DNA of 63,796 bases from Achromobacter sp. ASV32 (GTDB lineage Bacteria > Pseudomonadota > Gammaproteobacteria > Burkholderiales > Burkholderiaceae_B), in contig NZ_JAELTJ010000020.1 in NCBI RefSeq assembly GCF_016428805.1, positions 1 through 63,796 on the forward strand. The letters run 5' to 3'. Under the pieces are notes generated by a model. It ran no database searches and was not told where the DNA came from. It saw only the letters and a program-made list of their open reading frames with translations. A program made the position numbers and the translations under genes. Shown piece by piece: positions 16,873 through 25,990 of the stretch. Within the stretch, counting starts at the first letter, position 1. Every line of letters begins with the position of its first letter.

Positions 16873-17354
16873 ATCCAGACCGCAACGCCCCCGCCCAACT
16901 CGGCCAGGGCTACTACTGGCAAGACCTGGCCGTCGGCCAGCGCTTTCGCACGTTCCGCCGCACGGTTACCGAGACCGACATCGTCAACTTCATCAGCGTT
17001 ACCGGCATGCTGGAAACGATCTTCATCGACGCCACCTACGCGCATGGCGCGATCCAGGGCCGGCCCGCGCCGGGCGCCCTGACCTATGGACTGATCGAAG
17101 GCCTGATCATGCAAGGCATGGTGCAAGGCACCGGCCTGGCGCTGCTGGAGGTGCACAAGAAAATGCTGGCGCCCGTGGTGGCCGGCGACACCGTCTGGGC
17201 CGAGATCGAAGTCACCGGCGTGCGCCCGACCTCGCAGCACAACCGCGCGGTCGTCACGTCCCGCATCGACGTGTTCAACCAGCACGGCAAGCCCGTCATG
17301 ACCTACACCGCCACGCGCATGCTGGCGGGCCGGCCGGACCCGGCTGCCGGCTGA
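16869..17354 (+). CDS. MaoC-like (hot-dog fold) acyl-CoA dehydratase
   Basis: A 161-residue single hot-dog domain. It has the LAVGQRFRTFRRTVTETDIVNFISVTG start, a central hydrophobic helix (GALTYGLIEGLIMQGM) and the KKMLAPVVAGDTVWAEIEVTGV strand pattern of MaoC/R-specific enoyl-CoA hydratases. It is translationally coupled to the CoA-transferase (4-base overlap), so it probably hydrates the unsaturated CoA ester formed there. The His in AHGAIQGRPAPGAL may be part of the active site, but assignment is uncertain. Confidence 0.87.
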   Translation: MNPDRNAPAQLGQGYYWQDLAVGQRFRTFRRTVTETDIVNFISVTGMLETIFIDATYAHGAIQGRPAPGALTYGLIEGLIMQGMVQGTGLALLEVHKKMLAPVVAGDTVWAEIEVTGVRPTSQHNRAVVTSRIDVFNQHGKPVMTYTATRMLAGRPDPAAG

Positions 17355-17478
17355 AGCCCCGTTCCCGGCATCCAGCGGACAAGCTTCCCGTGCAGAGGAC
17401 GCTGCCGCGCTGAGGCCGAGGCCGCGACATATCGCGAGCCCTGGCCTCATTTTCAAAAACAGCACAAGGAGACAACCC

Positions 17479-18444
17479 ATGAAGCACGCATTGCGCGCGG
17501 CCCTGTTGGCCGCCCTGGCATTGGCCGGCGCCCCCGCTGCCCACGCCGCCTGGCCCGAACGCCCCATTACCCTGGTCGTGCCGTTCCCGCCGGGCGGCCC
17601 GACCGACCTGGTAGCGCGGGTGCTGGCCAAGCAGTTGACCGACCAGATGGGCCAGACGGTGGTGGTGGAAAACAAGGGCGGCGCCAACGGCAACATCGGC
17701 ATGCAGTACGCCGCGGCGGCCAAGCCCGACGGCTACACGGTGCTGTACAACACCTCATCGATCGCGCTCAGCCCCAACCTGTACCGATCGCTGGCGTTCG
17801 ACCCGGTCAAGGACTTCGCGCCGGTCTCGTCCACCGCCGTCATTCCACTGGTGTTGCTGGTGCATCCCTCCGTGCCCGCCAAGGACGCGCAAGGCTTCGT
17901 CGACTATGCACGCCAGCACCCCGGCAAGCTGTCCTATGGCTCGGCCGGCGCGGGCAACGTCACGCATCTGGGCGCCCTGCTCCTGCTGCGCTCGTTGCAG
18001 ATCGACGCGGTGCACGTGCCTTATCGCGGCAGCGCACCGGCCATGACGGATCTGGTCGGCGGCCAGGTGCAGCTCATGACCAACACCCTGAACGATTCGC
18101 TGGGTTTCATCCGCGAAGGCAAGCTGCGGGCGCTGGCTGTCACCAGCCGCGAACGCAGCGAACAGTTGCCCGACGTGCCGACCGTGGCCGAGACCGTGGC
18201 GCCCGGCTTCGAGATGGGGGCCTGGCAGGGCGTGGTCGTGCCCACCGGCACGCCGGATGCGATCGTCCAGAAACTGAATGCCGAAATCCGCCGCGCCCTG
18301 CAATCCGAGCAGATGCAAAAGCAGCTCAAGGTGCAGGGCGCGCAGGCATTGGGATCGACACCGCAGGAATACGGCGCCTACATCAAGAGCGAGATCCAAC
18401 GCTGGGGCGCTGTCATCAAGGAAGCCGGCGTCAAACTGGACTAG
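17479..18444 (+). CDS. Bug-family (TctC-like) periplasmic solute-binding protein
   Basis: A 321-residue binding protein with a signal peptide (MKHALRAALLAALALAG, cleavage near AHA-AW) and the typical WPERPITLVVPFPPGGPTDLVARVLAKQL start. NKGGANGNIGMQYAAAAKPDGYT and LSYGSAGAGNVTHLGA follow. An AAGGAGA ribosome binding site precedes it. It is the second orphan receptor of the window, again without TctAB genes, and closes the CoA-transferase/MaoC operon after a 124-bp gap. Confidence 0.93.
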   Translation: MKHALRAALLAALALAGAPAAHAAWPERPITLVVPFPPGGPTDLVARVLAKQLTDQMGQTVVVENKGGANGNIGMQYAAAAKPDGYTVLYNTSSIALSPNLYRSLAFDPVKDFAPVSSTAVIPLVLLVHPSVPAKDAQGFVDYARQHPGKLSYGSAGAGNVTHLGALLLLRSLQIDAVHVPYRGSAPAMTDLVGGQVQLMTNTLNDSLGFIREGKLRALAVTSRERSEQLPDVPTVAETVAPGFEMGAWQGVVVPTGTPDAIVQKLNAEIRRALQSEQMQKQLKVQGAQALGSTPQEYGAYIKSEIQRWGAVIKEAGVKLD

Positions 18445-18663
18445 GGCCTGTTCCCACTGGAAGGGGCCTCGCATGAGTCCCCAAATGCGTGGCTATCAAG
18501 GCGCGAAGCGCAGTCGTGGCCGGCCCCCGGCGAGCATTGGCAACGCAGAAAGGCGCGCATTGGGGTACTCACCCTCCGGGCAGGCCGGTCATCGGGCAAT
18601 CCCCCTGAGCCTCCCTTGGGCCGCCTCTGCGCGGCCCTTAAGTCTGCCTCCTTCCCTCTGAGC

Positions 18664-18673
18664 AAAGCGCTTT
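18664..18673. promoter_or_regulatory. Secondary LacI-like half-operator palindrome
   Basis: AAAGCGCTTT is a perfect 10-bp palindrome with the AGCGCT centre typical of LacI-family sites. Its centre lies 56 bp upstream of the centre of the main operator, compatible with cooperative binding or looping. Weak on its own. Confidence 0.35.
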
Positions 18674-18714
18674 AAAACGGCGGTCCCCCCCGGGCAATCC
18701 CTAGTCCCCAACAT

Positions 18715-18734
18715 AATTGACAGCGCTGTCAATT
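18715..18734. promoter_or_regulatory. Perfect 20-bp palindrome, LacI-family operator
   Basis: AATTGACAGCGCTGTCAATT is a perfect 20-bp inverted repeat with a central GC, the hallmark of LacI/GalR operators. It lies 88 bp before the porin start, ahead of the whole porin-importer-lactonase-dehydrogenase operon. The only LacI-type regulator in the window is encoded just after that operon (25991-27013), so it is the obvious binding protein. Confidence 0.75.
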
Positions 18735-18822
18735 TTACAGACACTAGTTTCGCCGGCACCCACCGGACACGAAAAACAAGCCGCGACGGCCTGGTGCACG
18801 GGCGGCGACAGGAGACAAAGTC

Positions 18823-20184
18823 ATGGCAATACCTCCCTGCTTCACGGCAGTGGCAGGCACCGGCGCGCCCCTGCGGCCTCGCCGTTCCCGCCGCTTCCTG
18901 TTCGCGCTGTGCCTGGCCGGCCTGCTGTCGGCCGGCGCCCCGTCCGCCCGGGCGTACGACCTGCAGACCAGCCCTTACCTGTTCGGCGACTGGGGCGGAT
19001 TGCGCACCAGCCTGGCCGACCGCGGCGTCACCCTGAACCTGGGCTACACGGGCGAAGCCGCACACAATTTCAGCGGCGGCCAGGACAGGCTGACCCGCTA
19101 TACCGATCAATGGGTGTTCGGCGCCACCATGGACCTGGACAAGCTGCTCGGCTGGCACGGCGGCACTTTCCAGATGACTATCACCGACCGCAACGGCCGC
19201 AACCTGGGCGCCGACGCCGGCATCGGCAACAACATGCTGATCCAGGAGGTCTACGGCCGCGGGCAGACCTGGCACATGACGCAGTTCTGGCTGAACCAGT
19301 CCTTCCTGGACAATCGTGTGCAATGGAAGATCGGCCGGCTGACCGTGGGCGAGGATTTCGCCAGCTTCTCCTGCGACTTCCAGAACCTGACCTTCTGCGG
19401 TTCGCAACCCGGCAACCTGGTCGGCAGCTACTGGGTCAACTGGCCCACCAGCCAGTGGGCCACGCGCCTGAAAGTCAGCACGTCGGAACAGACCTACGTG
19501 CAGGCCGGCGTCTACCAGGTCAACCCGAACTATGTCGACGACGGCTATGCGCGCCGCCACGGTCTGTCGCTGGACAACCCCGGCGGTACCACCGGGGCCC
19601 TGATTCCGCTGGAATTCGGCTGGTTGCCGGCGGTGAACGGCCTGCCCGGCTCGTACAAATTCGGCGCCTGGTACAACACCTCCGACGGTGCGGACCTGTA
19701 CCAGGACGTCAACCACGCCCCGCGCGGTGAAACCGGCCTGGCGCCGCGCGAGCGCAGCGGCCAGTACGGGATCTACATCAACTTCGAACAGCAGGTCAGC
19801 GGCACCGCCGGCGGCCGCGGCGCCTCGGTGTTCCTGAATGTCTCGCAGGCCGATCGCAATACGGCGGCGCAGGACCACCAGATCGCGCTCGGCCTGCAGT
19901 ACAAGGGACCCTTTGGCCAGGCACGCGATGTCATCGGCGTGGCGGTCGGCGCCACGCACAACAACGGACGCTACGCCGACTACGTGCGCCAGCAGGACCA
20001 GCGCCTGGGCACCACTACCAAGGTCGGCGACGGCTACGAGTATGTGGCCGAGGCGTATTACAGCTGGTCGCCCATCCCGTCCATTTACCTGCGGCCCAAT
20101 CTGCAGTACATCAGGCATCCAGGGGGCACCAGCGCCAACCACGACGCCTTCATCGTAGGCCTGAAGACCGGCATCACATTCTGA
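18823..20184 (+). CDS. OprB-type carbohydrate-selective porin
   Basis: A 453-residue outer-membrane beta-barrel. An Arg-rich n-region and hydrophobic signal (FLFALCLAGLLSAGAPSARA) are followed by YLFGDWGGLRTSLADRGVTLNLGYTGE, the standard OprB opening. It ends with aromatic Phe (KTGITF), as expected for barrel assembly. OprB proteins let sugars cross the outer membrane. First gene after the LacI operator and followed by a sugar ABC importer after 26 bp, so it serves the same substrate. Confidence 0.93.
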   Translation: MAIPPCFTAVAGTGAPLRPRRSRRFLFALCLAGLLSAGAPSARAYDLQTSPYLFGDWGGLRTSLADRGVTLNLGYTGEAAHNFSGGQDRLTRYTDQWVFGATMDLDKLLGWHGGTFQMTITDRNGRNLGADAGIGNNMLIQEVYGRGQTWHMTQFWLNQSFLDNRVQWKIGRLTVGEDFASFSCDFQNLTFCGSQPGNLVGSYWVNWPTSQWATRLKVSTSEQTYVQAGVYQVNPNYVDDGYARRHGLSLDNPGGTTGALIPLEFGWLPAVNGLPGSYKFGAWYNTSDGADLYQDVNHAPRGETGLAPRERSGQYGIYINFEQQVSGTAGGRGASVFLNVSQADRNTAAQDHQIALGLQYKGPFGQARDVIGVAVGATHNNGRYADYVRQQDQRLGTTTKVGDGYEYVAEAYYSWSPIPSIYLRPNLQYIRHPGGTSANHDAFIVGLKTGITF

Positions 20185-20210
20185 GCGCATCGCGCCACAA
20201 GGAGACAGAC

Positions 20211-21227
20211 ATGACCCCAATCCTGCGCCGCCTGCTGGCCTGCGCGCTGGCACTGCCCGCCGCGCTGTTCGCCGCCCACGCCGCCCATGCCAGCAAAACG
20301 GCTCCCGTGATCGGCTTTTCCATCGACGACCTGCGAGTCGAACGCTGGACCCGCGACCGCAACTACTTCGTCGAGGCGGCCACCGCGCTGGGGGCCAAGG
20401 TCAACGTGCAATCGGCCAACGCCAGCGAATCGCGCCAGATCGCGCAGGTCGAGAACCTGATCGCCGAAGGCGTGGACGCGCTGGTCATCGTGCCCTTCAA
20501 CTCCAAGGTGCTGGGCAGCGCCATCGCCAAGGCGCATCGAAATGGCATCAAGGTCATCGCCTACGACCGATTGATCCTGGGCGCGCCGCTGGATGGCTAC
20601 GTGTCGTTCGACAACATCAAGGTCGGCGAGATGCAGGCGCAGGGCATGGTCGACGCGGTGCCCAAAGGCCGTTACTACCTGCTGGGCGGCGCCGCCACCG
20701 ACAACAACTCGCGCATGTTCCGCGAGGGCCAGATGAACGTGCTCAAACCGCTGGTCGCCAAAGGCGACATCACCATCGTGGGCGAGCAATGGACGCCCGA
20801 ATGGGACCCGTCCAAGGCCCAGACCATCATCGAGAACGCGCTGAACGCCAACGACAACGACATTCAGGCCATCGTCGCCTCCAACGACGGCACGGCCGGC
20901 GGCGCGATCCAGGCGCTGGCAAGCCAGAAACTGGCGGGCAAGGTTGCGGTGTCGGGTCAGGATGCGGATCTTGCCGGCGTACGCCGCGTGGCCGCCGGCA
21001 CGCAGACCATGACGGTCTACAAACCGATCAAGGCCATCGCCGAGGCCGCCGCGCAGATGGCCGTCGACCTCGTGCAGGGCAAACCTGCCGCCTTCAACGC
21101 CAAGCTCGACAACGGCAAGGGCCAGGTCGATTCCCTGCTGATCAAGCCCGTGCTGGTCACGCGCGACAATATCGACATCCTGGTCAAGGACGGCTTCTAC
21201 ACCGCTGACCAGATCGCGGGCAAGTAG
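20211..21227 (+). CDS. xylF: Periplasmic sugar-binding protein, XylF-like
   Basis: A 338-residue type I periplasmic binding protein with a signal peptide ending AAHAAHA. It has the features of D-xylose-binding proteins: [67 protein letters not shown] and [12 protein letters not shown]. The natural ligand could be xylose or another pentose or sugar acid. An AAGGAGA ribosome binding site precedes the start. Confidence 0.9.
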   Translation: MTPILRRLLACALALPAALFAAHAAHASKTAPVIGFSIDDLRVERWTRDRNYFVEAATALGAKVNVQSANASESRQIAQVENLIAEGVDALVIVPFNSKVLGSAIAKAHRNGIKVIAYDRLILGAPLDGYVSFDNIKVGEMQAQGMVDAVPKGRYYLLGGAATDNNSRMFREGQMNVLKPLVAKGDITIVGEQWTPEWDPSKAQTIIENALNANDNDIQAIVASNDGTAGGAIQALASQKLAGKVAVSGQDADLAGVRRVAAGTQTMTVYKPIKAIAEAAAQMAVDLVQGKPAAFNAKLDNGKGQVDSLLIKPVLVTRDNIDILVKDGFYTADQIAGK

Positions 21228-21241
21228 CAAGGAAGCGCACC

Positions 21242-22789
21242 ATGGATCCACGGCAGCCGCTATTTGAAATGTGCGACATCGTCAAGGCGTTCTCGGGCGT
21301 GCGCGCGCTCTCGGGCGTCAGCCTGAGCGTGCGGCCCGGCGAATGCCTGGGCCTTTGCGGCGAGAACGGCGCCGGCAAGTCGACGCTGATGAAGGTGCTG
21401 TCCGGCGTCTATCCCCACGGCAGCTACGCCGGCCGGATAATGTGGGAAGGCCGCGAACTGCGCGCGCGCTCGACTCGCGACAGCGAGCGCGCCGGCATCG
21501 TCATCCTGCACCAGGAGCTGATGCTGGTGCAGCAATTGAGCGTCACCGAGAACATCTTCCTGGGCAACGAAATACGACTGCCCGGCGGCCGCATGGACTA
21601 TCCCGCCATGCACCGGCGCGCAGCCGAGCTGCTGGCGCGCCTGAAGCTCACCGACGTCAACGTGGCCGCACCGGTCATGAACTACGGCAACGGCCACCAG
21701 CAGCTGTTCGAGATCGCCAAGGCGCTGGCCAAACAAGCCCGGCTGCTGATTTTCGACGAGCCGACCTCTTCGCTCAGCGCCCAGGAAATCGAGGTGCTGC
21801 TGGCCATTATCGATGACCTCAAGCGCGCCGGCGTGGCCTGCATCTACATCTCGCACAAACTGGATGAGGTCAAGCGGGTCTGCGACACCATCACGGTGAT
21901 CCGCGATGGCCAGCACATCGCCACCCGTCCGGCCGATACGCTGGACGAAGACGGCATCATCGGCCTGATGGTCGGCCGCGCGCTCGAGTCCCGCTTTCCC
22001 CGCACCGAACGCCAACCCGGCGCGGTGATGCTGCAAGCGCGCGGCGTGACCTGCTGGGACGTGACCAATCCGCGGCGCAAGCGCGTCGACGACGCCGCCT
22101 TGCAGGTGCGCGCCGGCGAAATCCTCGGCATCGCCGGGCTGGTGGGCGCGGGGCGCACCGAACTCGTGTCGGCGATCTACGGCGCCTATGCCGGCCGCAG
22201 CACTGCCCAGGTATGGGTCGCGGGCGAACCGGTACGCATCACCTCGCCCGCCGACGCCATCGCCCACGGACTGTGCCTGGTGCCCGAAGATCGCAAGCGC
22301 CATGGCATCGTGCCGCTGATGAGCGTGGCCGAGAACATCACCCTGGCCAGCCTGGCCGACCACGCCCGCGCCGCGCGTGTCGACGGGGACTCGGAGCTGG
22401 CAACGGTGGAACGCGAAATCACGCGCCTGCGCATCAAGACCGCCAGCCCCGGCCTGCCGGTGGCGAGCCTGTCCGGCGGCAACCAGCAGAAAGTGGTGCT
22501 GGCCAAGATGGCGCTGAAGAATCCCAAGGTGCTGATCCTGGACGAGCCGACGCGCGGCGTGGACATCGGCGCCAAATACGACATCTACAAGATGATCTTC
22601 GACCTGGCCGACCGCGGCGTGGCAATCATCATGGTGTCCTCGGAACTGCCCGAGATCCTCGGCATGAGCGATCGCGTTCTGGTCATGAATGCCGGCCGCA
22701 TCACGGGCGATTTCCCCATCCAGGGCCTGACGCAGGAACGCGTGCTGGCCGCCGCCCTCCACTCCGAACCGCCGCGGCACGCCGCCTGA
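21242..22789 (+). CDS. xylG: Sugar ABC importer ATPase, XylG-like
   Basis: A 515-residue protein with two ABC domains, the normal plan of sugar importers of the Xyl/Ara/Rbs class. Walker [10 protein letters not shown] lies near residue 40 and Walker [12 protein letters not shown] near 165; the second half carries [15 protein letters not shown] and [19 protein letters not shown]. The degenerate Walker A of the second domain (GLVGAGRTE) is usual for the family. It energises uptake with the XylF- and XylH-like proteins and is separated from xylF by only 14 bases. Confidence 0.94.
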   Translation: MDPRQPLFEMCDIVKAFSGVRALSGVSLSVRPGECLGLCGENGAGKSTLMKVLSGVYPHGSYAGRIMWEGRELRARSTRDSERAGIVILHQELMLVQQLSVTENIFLGNEIRLPGGRMDYPAMHRRAAELLARLKLTDVNVAAPVMNYGNGHQQLFEIAKALAKQARLLIFDEPTSSLSAQEIEVLLAIIDDLKRAGVACIYISHKLDEVKRVCDTITVIRDGQHIATRPADTLDEDGIIGLMVGRALESRFPRTERQPGAVMLQARGVTCWDVTNPRRKRVDDAALQVRAGEILGIAGLVGAGRTELVSAIYGAYAGRSTAQVWVAGEPVRITSPADAIAHGLCLVPEDRKRHGIVPLMSVAENITLASLADHARAARVDGDSELATVEREITRLRIKTASPGLPVASLSGGNQQKVVLAKMALKNPKVLILDEPTRGVDIGAKYDIYKMIFDLADRGVAIIMVSSELPEILGMSDRVLVMNAGRITGDFPIQGLTQERVLAAALHSEPPRHAA

Positions 22790-22794
22790 ACCCC

Positions 22795-23982
22795 ATGACC
22801 CAGATGCTCGCTTCCTCCTCTTCCGACCCCCGGCCGCGCGGCGGCCATCCGCCACTGCGACAGCTGTTTGCGCGCCACAAATTGCTGGCCATGCTGCTGG
22901 CGCTGGGCATGATCTGGCTGTTCTTCTGGCACCAGACCCATGGCAGCTTCCTGCGGCCCAACAGCATTTCCAACCTGCTGCTGCAGATGTCGGTGACCGG
23001 CATGCTGGCCTGCGGCATGGTGCTGGTCATCATCGCCGGCGAAATCGACCTGTCGGTGGGCTCCTTGCTCGGCCTGCTGGGCGGCCTGGTCGCCATCCTG
23101 ACCGTCAACCTGGGCTGGAACACCTGGCTGTCGGTGGCCGTGGTGCTGGCCGCCGGCGCCGGGTTCGGCCTGATCAACGGCTGCCTCACCACCCGCTTGC
23201 GGGTGCCGTCCTTCATTGTGGGCCTGGGCGGTATGCTGGCCTATCGCGGCCTGGTGCAGCTGAGCACCGACAGCGTCACCATCGCGCCGGTGCCCGACGA
23301 TCTGGGCGCCATTGCCCAGGCCTTCGTGCCGCCGGCCTTGTCCTGGGTCATTGCCGCACTGATCGTCTCCCTGGCCTGCGGCCTGACGCTGGCGCGACGC
23401 CGCCGCCATCGCCGGCTGGGGCTGGAGGTGGCGCCGCGCTGGATCGACGGCCTGAAGATCGGCGCCATCGCTATCGCGGCCACCGGTTTCGTGCTGGTGC
23501 TGAACCAGGCCCACGGCGTGCCGCTACCCGTACTGATCCTGCTGGTCCTGCTGGGCGTGTTCTCGTGGATCTCCACACAGACCGTGTTTGGCCGCCACGT
23601 CTACGCGGTCGGCGGCAACGTCGACGCCAGCCGCCTGTCGGGCGTGAACGTCCAGCGCGTCAAGCTGATGGTGTTCATGTTGATGGGGTTGATGTGTGCC
23701 TTCGCCGGCATCGTCACCACCGCACGCTCGGCCGCCGGCTCGCCGTCGGCCGGCGTGGGCGGCGAGCTCGACGCCATCGCCGCCTGCTTCATCGGTGGCA
23801 CCTCGATGCGCGGAGGATCGGGCACGGTGTACGGTGCGCTCATCGGCGCGCTGGTCATGGCCAGTCTGGATAACGGCATGCAGCAGATGAACGTGGACAC
23901 CTCCTGGCAGATGATCGTCAAGGGCGCCGTGTTGGTGCTGGCGGTATGGATCGACGTCGCGACGAGGCCCGAACGTGCATGA
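22795..23982 (+). CDS. xylH: Sugar ABC importer permease, XylH-like
   Basis: Start set at ATG 22795, 5 bases after xylG; the open frame upstream lies within xylG. The 395-residue membrane protein has about ten hydrophobic helices and the family motif GEIDLSVGSLLGLLGG, with YAVGGNVDASRLSGVNVQRVK before the C-terminal helices. Its length suits XylH (about 390) better than RbsC (about 320). It forms the inner-membrane channel of the importer and overlaps the next gene by 8 bases. Confidence 0.92.
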   Translation: MTQMLASSSSDPRPRGGHPPLRQLFARHKLLAMLLALGMIWLFFWHQTHGSFLRPNSISNLLLQMSVTGMLACGMVLVIIAGEIDLSVGSLLGLLGGLVAILTVNLGWNTWLSVAVVLAAGAGFGLINGCLTTRLRVPSFIVGLGGMLAYRGLVQLSTDSVTIAPVPDDLGAIAQAFVPPALSWVIAALIVSLACGLTLARRRRHRRLGLEVAPRWIDGLKIGAIAIAATGFVLVLNQAHGVPLPVLILLVLLGVFSWISTQTVFGRHVYAVGGNVDASRLSGVNVQRVKLMVFMLMGLMCAFAGIVTTARSAAGSPSAGVGGELDAIAACFIGGTSMRGGSGTVYGALIGALVMASLDNGMQQMNVDTSWQMIVKGAVLVLAVWIDVATRPERA

Positions 23983-25057
23983 TGCGCCCTTCCCCCACGC
24001 GCCCGGCAGTTGCCTGCTTGCCGTCGGCACCTATACCGAGAGCCTGCCTCATGTGCAGGGCCGCGGCCTAGGCATCCACCTGCTGGCCTTCGACGGCGCG
24101 ACAGCCACGTTGCATGAACGGCAGGCGCTGAGCGGCCCGGTCAATCCTTCGTACCTGTGCGCGGCCGCCGGCCGGCTCTACAGCGTCAGCGAGCAGGAAC
24201 GCGACGCGGCGCTGGAGATCTTTGCGATCGAAGGCGGCGGCGCGGCCCTGCGCGCCATCGGCCGCATCGATATCCCCGGCAGCGCGCCGTGCCACGTCAG
24301 CGTCAACCTGGCCGCGCGGCAGCTATACGTATCGAACTACGGTTCCGGCGAACTGCTGTGCTATGCGCTGGATGGCAATGGCCTGCCCCTGGGCGCGCCG
24401 CAGGTCATCGCGCGCCGCGGTGCGGGCCCGCGCGCGGATCGGCAGGAACGGCCGCACGTGCACTACGCCTCGCCGTCTCCGGACGGCACGCGGGTCTACC
24501 TGTGCGACCTGGGCACCGACACGATTGCCTGCCATCGCGTGCAGACGGACGGCCTGGCGCCCACCCCGTTGCGTGAATTGCGCACGCGGCCAGGCGCCGG
24601 ACCGCGCCACCTGGCCCTGACGCAGGACGGCCTGCTGGCCGCCGTGGTGGAAGAACTGTCGAATACCGTGGCCCTATATGCGCTCGACGAACCGGCGCGT
24701 GAACTGGCCCGCGCCAGCACGCTGCCGCGCGGCTGGCGCGGCGAGAACACCGCCTCGGCCGTGCGCCTGCATCCCAACGGCGAATGGCTGTACGCCGCCA
24801 ACCGCGGCCACGACAGCGTTGCCGTCTACCGCCTGCGCCGCAGCGCGCCCTGGCTCGACCTTGCCGGCTTCATTGCCGTCGGCGGCCGTGCGCCCCGCGA
24901 CATCGCACTCACGCCCGACGGCACGTTCCTCCTGGTCGCCTCCCAGGACGACCACTTCATCCGCGCGCTGCGCCTGGACCCGGCCACCGGTCTGGCGCGC
25001 GCGCTGGGCGAGCCCCACCCCCTGGCGTCGCCCGCCTGCCTTTGCCCCTTGCCTTGA
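23975..25057 (+). CDS. Sugar lactonase, 6-phosphogluconolactonase (YbhE/Pgl) type beta-propeller
   Basis: A 360-residue seven-bladed propeller lactonase. Family blocks include VGTYTES, RQALSGPVNPSYL, HVSVNLAARQLYVSNYGSGE, ERPHVHYASPSPDGTRVYLCDLGTD, GAGPRHLALT and RLHPNGEWLYAANRGHDSVAVY. It would hydrolyse an aldonolactone. It overlaps xylH by 8 bases and is followed by a dehydrogenase that would make such a lactone, which argues for a non-phosphorylated sugar lactone as the true substrate rather than 6-phosphogluconolactone. Confidence 0.88.
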   Translation: MHDAPFPHAPGSCLLAVGTYTESLPHVQGRGLGIHLLAFDGATATLHERQALSGPVNPSYLCAAAGRLYSVSEQERDAALEIFAIEGGGAALRAIGRIDIPGSAPCHVSVNLAARQLYVSNYGSGELLCYALDGNGLPLGAPQVIARRGAGPRADRQERPHVHYASPSPDGTRVYLCDLGTDTIACHRVQTDGLAPTPLRELRTRPGAGPRHLALTQDGLLAAVVEELSNTVALYALDEPARELARASTLPRGWRGENTASAVRLHPNGEWLYAANRGHDSVAVYRLRRSAPWLDLAGFIAVGGRAPRDIALTPDGTFLLVASQDDHFIRALRLDPATGLARALGEPHPLASPACLCPLP

Positions 25058-25073
25058 ACCGGAAGCTTTCACC

Positions 25074-25979
25074 GTGACCTCTCCCCTGCCCCCCGCCCGC
25101 ATCGTCGTCACCGGCGCCACCGGCCAGCTCGGCCGCAAGGCGCTGGCCATCCTGGCACGCCAGCCCTGGTGCGAGCACCTGATCGGCATCGACCTGTCCG
25201 CGGATGACACCGCCTTCAGCCCCGAAGTGCGCGACCGCCTGACGCTGATAGCCGCCGATCTGGAGCGCCCGGATCCCGTCTGGACCCGCCATTTCACGGG
25301 CGTGGACGCCGTCGTGCATCTGGCGGCGCGGCACTCGACGCCCGACGCCAGCTGGGAAGAAGCGCTGGGTTCCTACAACATGACCCTGAACGTGCTCACC
25401 GCCGCCGCCACGCACGGCGTACGCCGGCTGATGTATTCATCGTCCAACCATGCGATGGGCGGCTACAAGGACCCGCCGCTGGCCGGCACCCTCGGGCCGG
25501 GCAAGCTCACCGCCACGACCGAACCGGCCCCCGGCACACGCTGGTTTGATGGCGAGCGCGACGTGCATTCGCTGGCCTATGGCACGTCCAAGGTGATGGG
25601 CGAACGCCTGTGCCGCGCCTACTCGGCCGTGACGCAAGGCCGCCTGTCCACCGTGCTGGCGCGCATCGGCTGGATCCTGCCGGGCGAGAACGATCCGCGC
25701 GACATCACCTACTCCGGCGTGGCGCACCAGCGCGCGCCCGCCGCGCTCGACGAGCCGGCCCGCCGCGCGCTGGCATGGTTCCACGGGATGTGGCTGTCCA
25801 ACGAGGATTTCGAACGCCTGCTCATCGCCGCCCTGACGGCGGATTGCGCCGGTTGGCCCGACGGCAGCGTCACGGTCAATGGCGTGTCCGCCAACCAGGG
25901 CAGCGTCTGGGATGTGACCGGCGGACAAGCCAGCATCGGCTACGTGCCGCAGGACGACGTGCACCGCCGCCTGGGTTGA
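25074..25979 (+). CDS. NAD-dependent SDR, uronate dehydrogenase-like
   Basis: A GTG start at 25074 is chosen because it has GGAAG 8 bases upstream and yields the canonical Rossmann opening RIVVTGATGQLGRKAL; an ATG-initiated open frame further upstream lies inside the lactonase gene. The 301-residue protein has Tyr-x3-Lys in YGTSKVMGE and SSSNHAMGGY, the Ser-Ser-Asn-His segment seen in hexuronate dehydrogenases. These oxidise the anomeric carbon of a sugar or uronate to a lactone. Last gene of the operon; it converges with lacI 11 bases on. Confidence 0.85.
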   Translation: MTSPLPPARIVVTGATGQLGRKALAILARQPWCEHLIGIDLSADDTAFSPEVRDRLTLIAADLERPDPVWTRHFTGVDAVVHLAARHSTPDASWEEALGSYNMTLNVLTAAATHGVRRLMYSSSNHAMGGYKDPPLAGTLGPGKLTATTEPAPGTRWFDGERDVHSLAYGTSKVMGERLCRAYSAVTQGRLSTVLARIGWILPGENDPRDITYSGVAHQRAPAALDEPARRALAWFHGMWLSNEDFERLLIAALTADCAGWPDGSVTVNGVSANQGSVWDVTGGQASIGYVPQDDVHRRLG

Positions 25980-25990
25980 GGCGTAGGCAG

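Larger units (their letters stand above)
18445..18822. other. 378-bp intergenic region with LacI-type operators
   Basis: No convincing gene is seen here. It contains a GGGCCGC-N6-GCGGCCC hairpin at 18618-18637 that may end the Bug transcript, followed by two palindromes sharing an AGCGCT core (18664-18673 and 18715-18734) in the promoter region of the porin gene. Short open frames here have no family resemblance. Confidence 0.6.

Noticed and set aside
18589-20253. A 554-codon minus-strand frame across the porin gene
   Set aside because: The plus strand gives a signal peptide and complete OprB barrel; the minus frame also runs through the operator.
22213-22794. Extended N terminus of the XylH-like permease
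   Set aside because: The upstream part overlaps xylG entirely; ATG 22795 gives a permease of normal length directly after the xylG stop.
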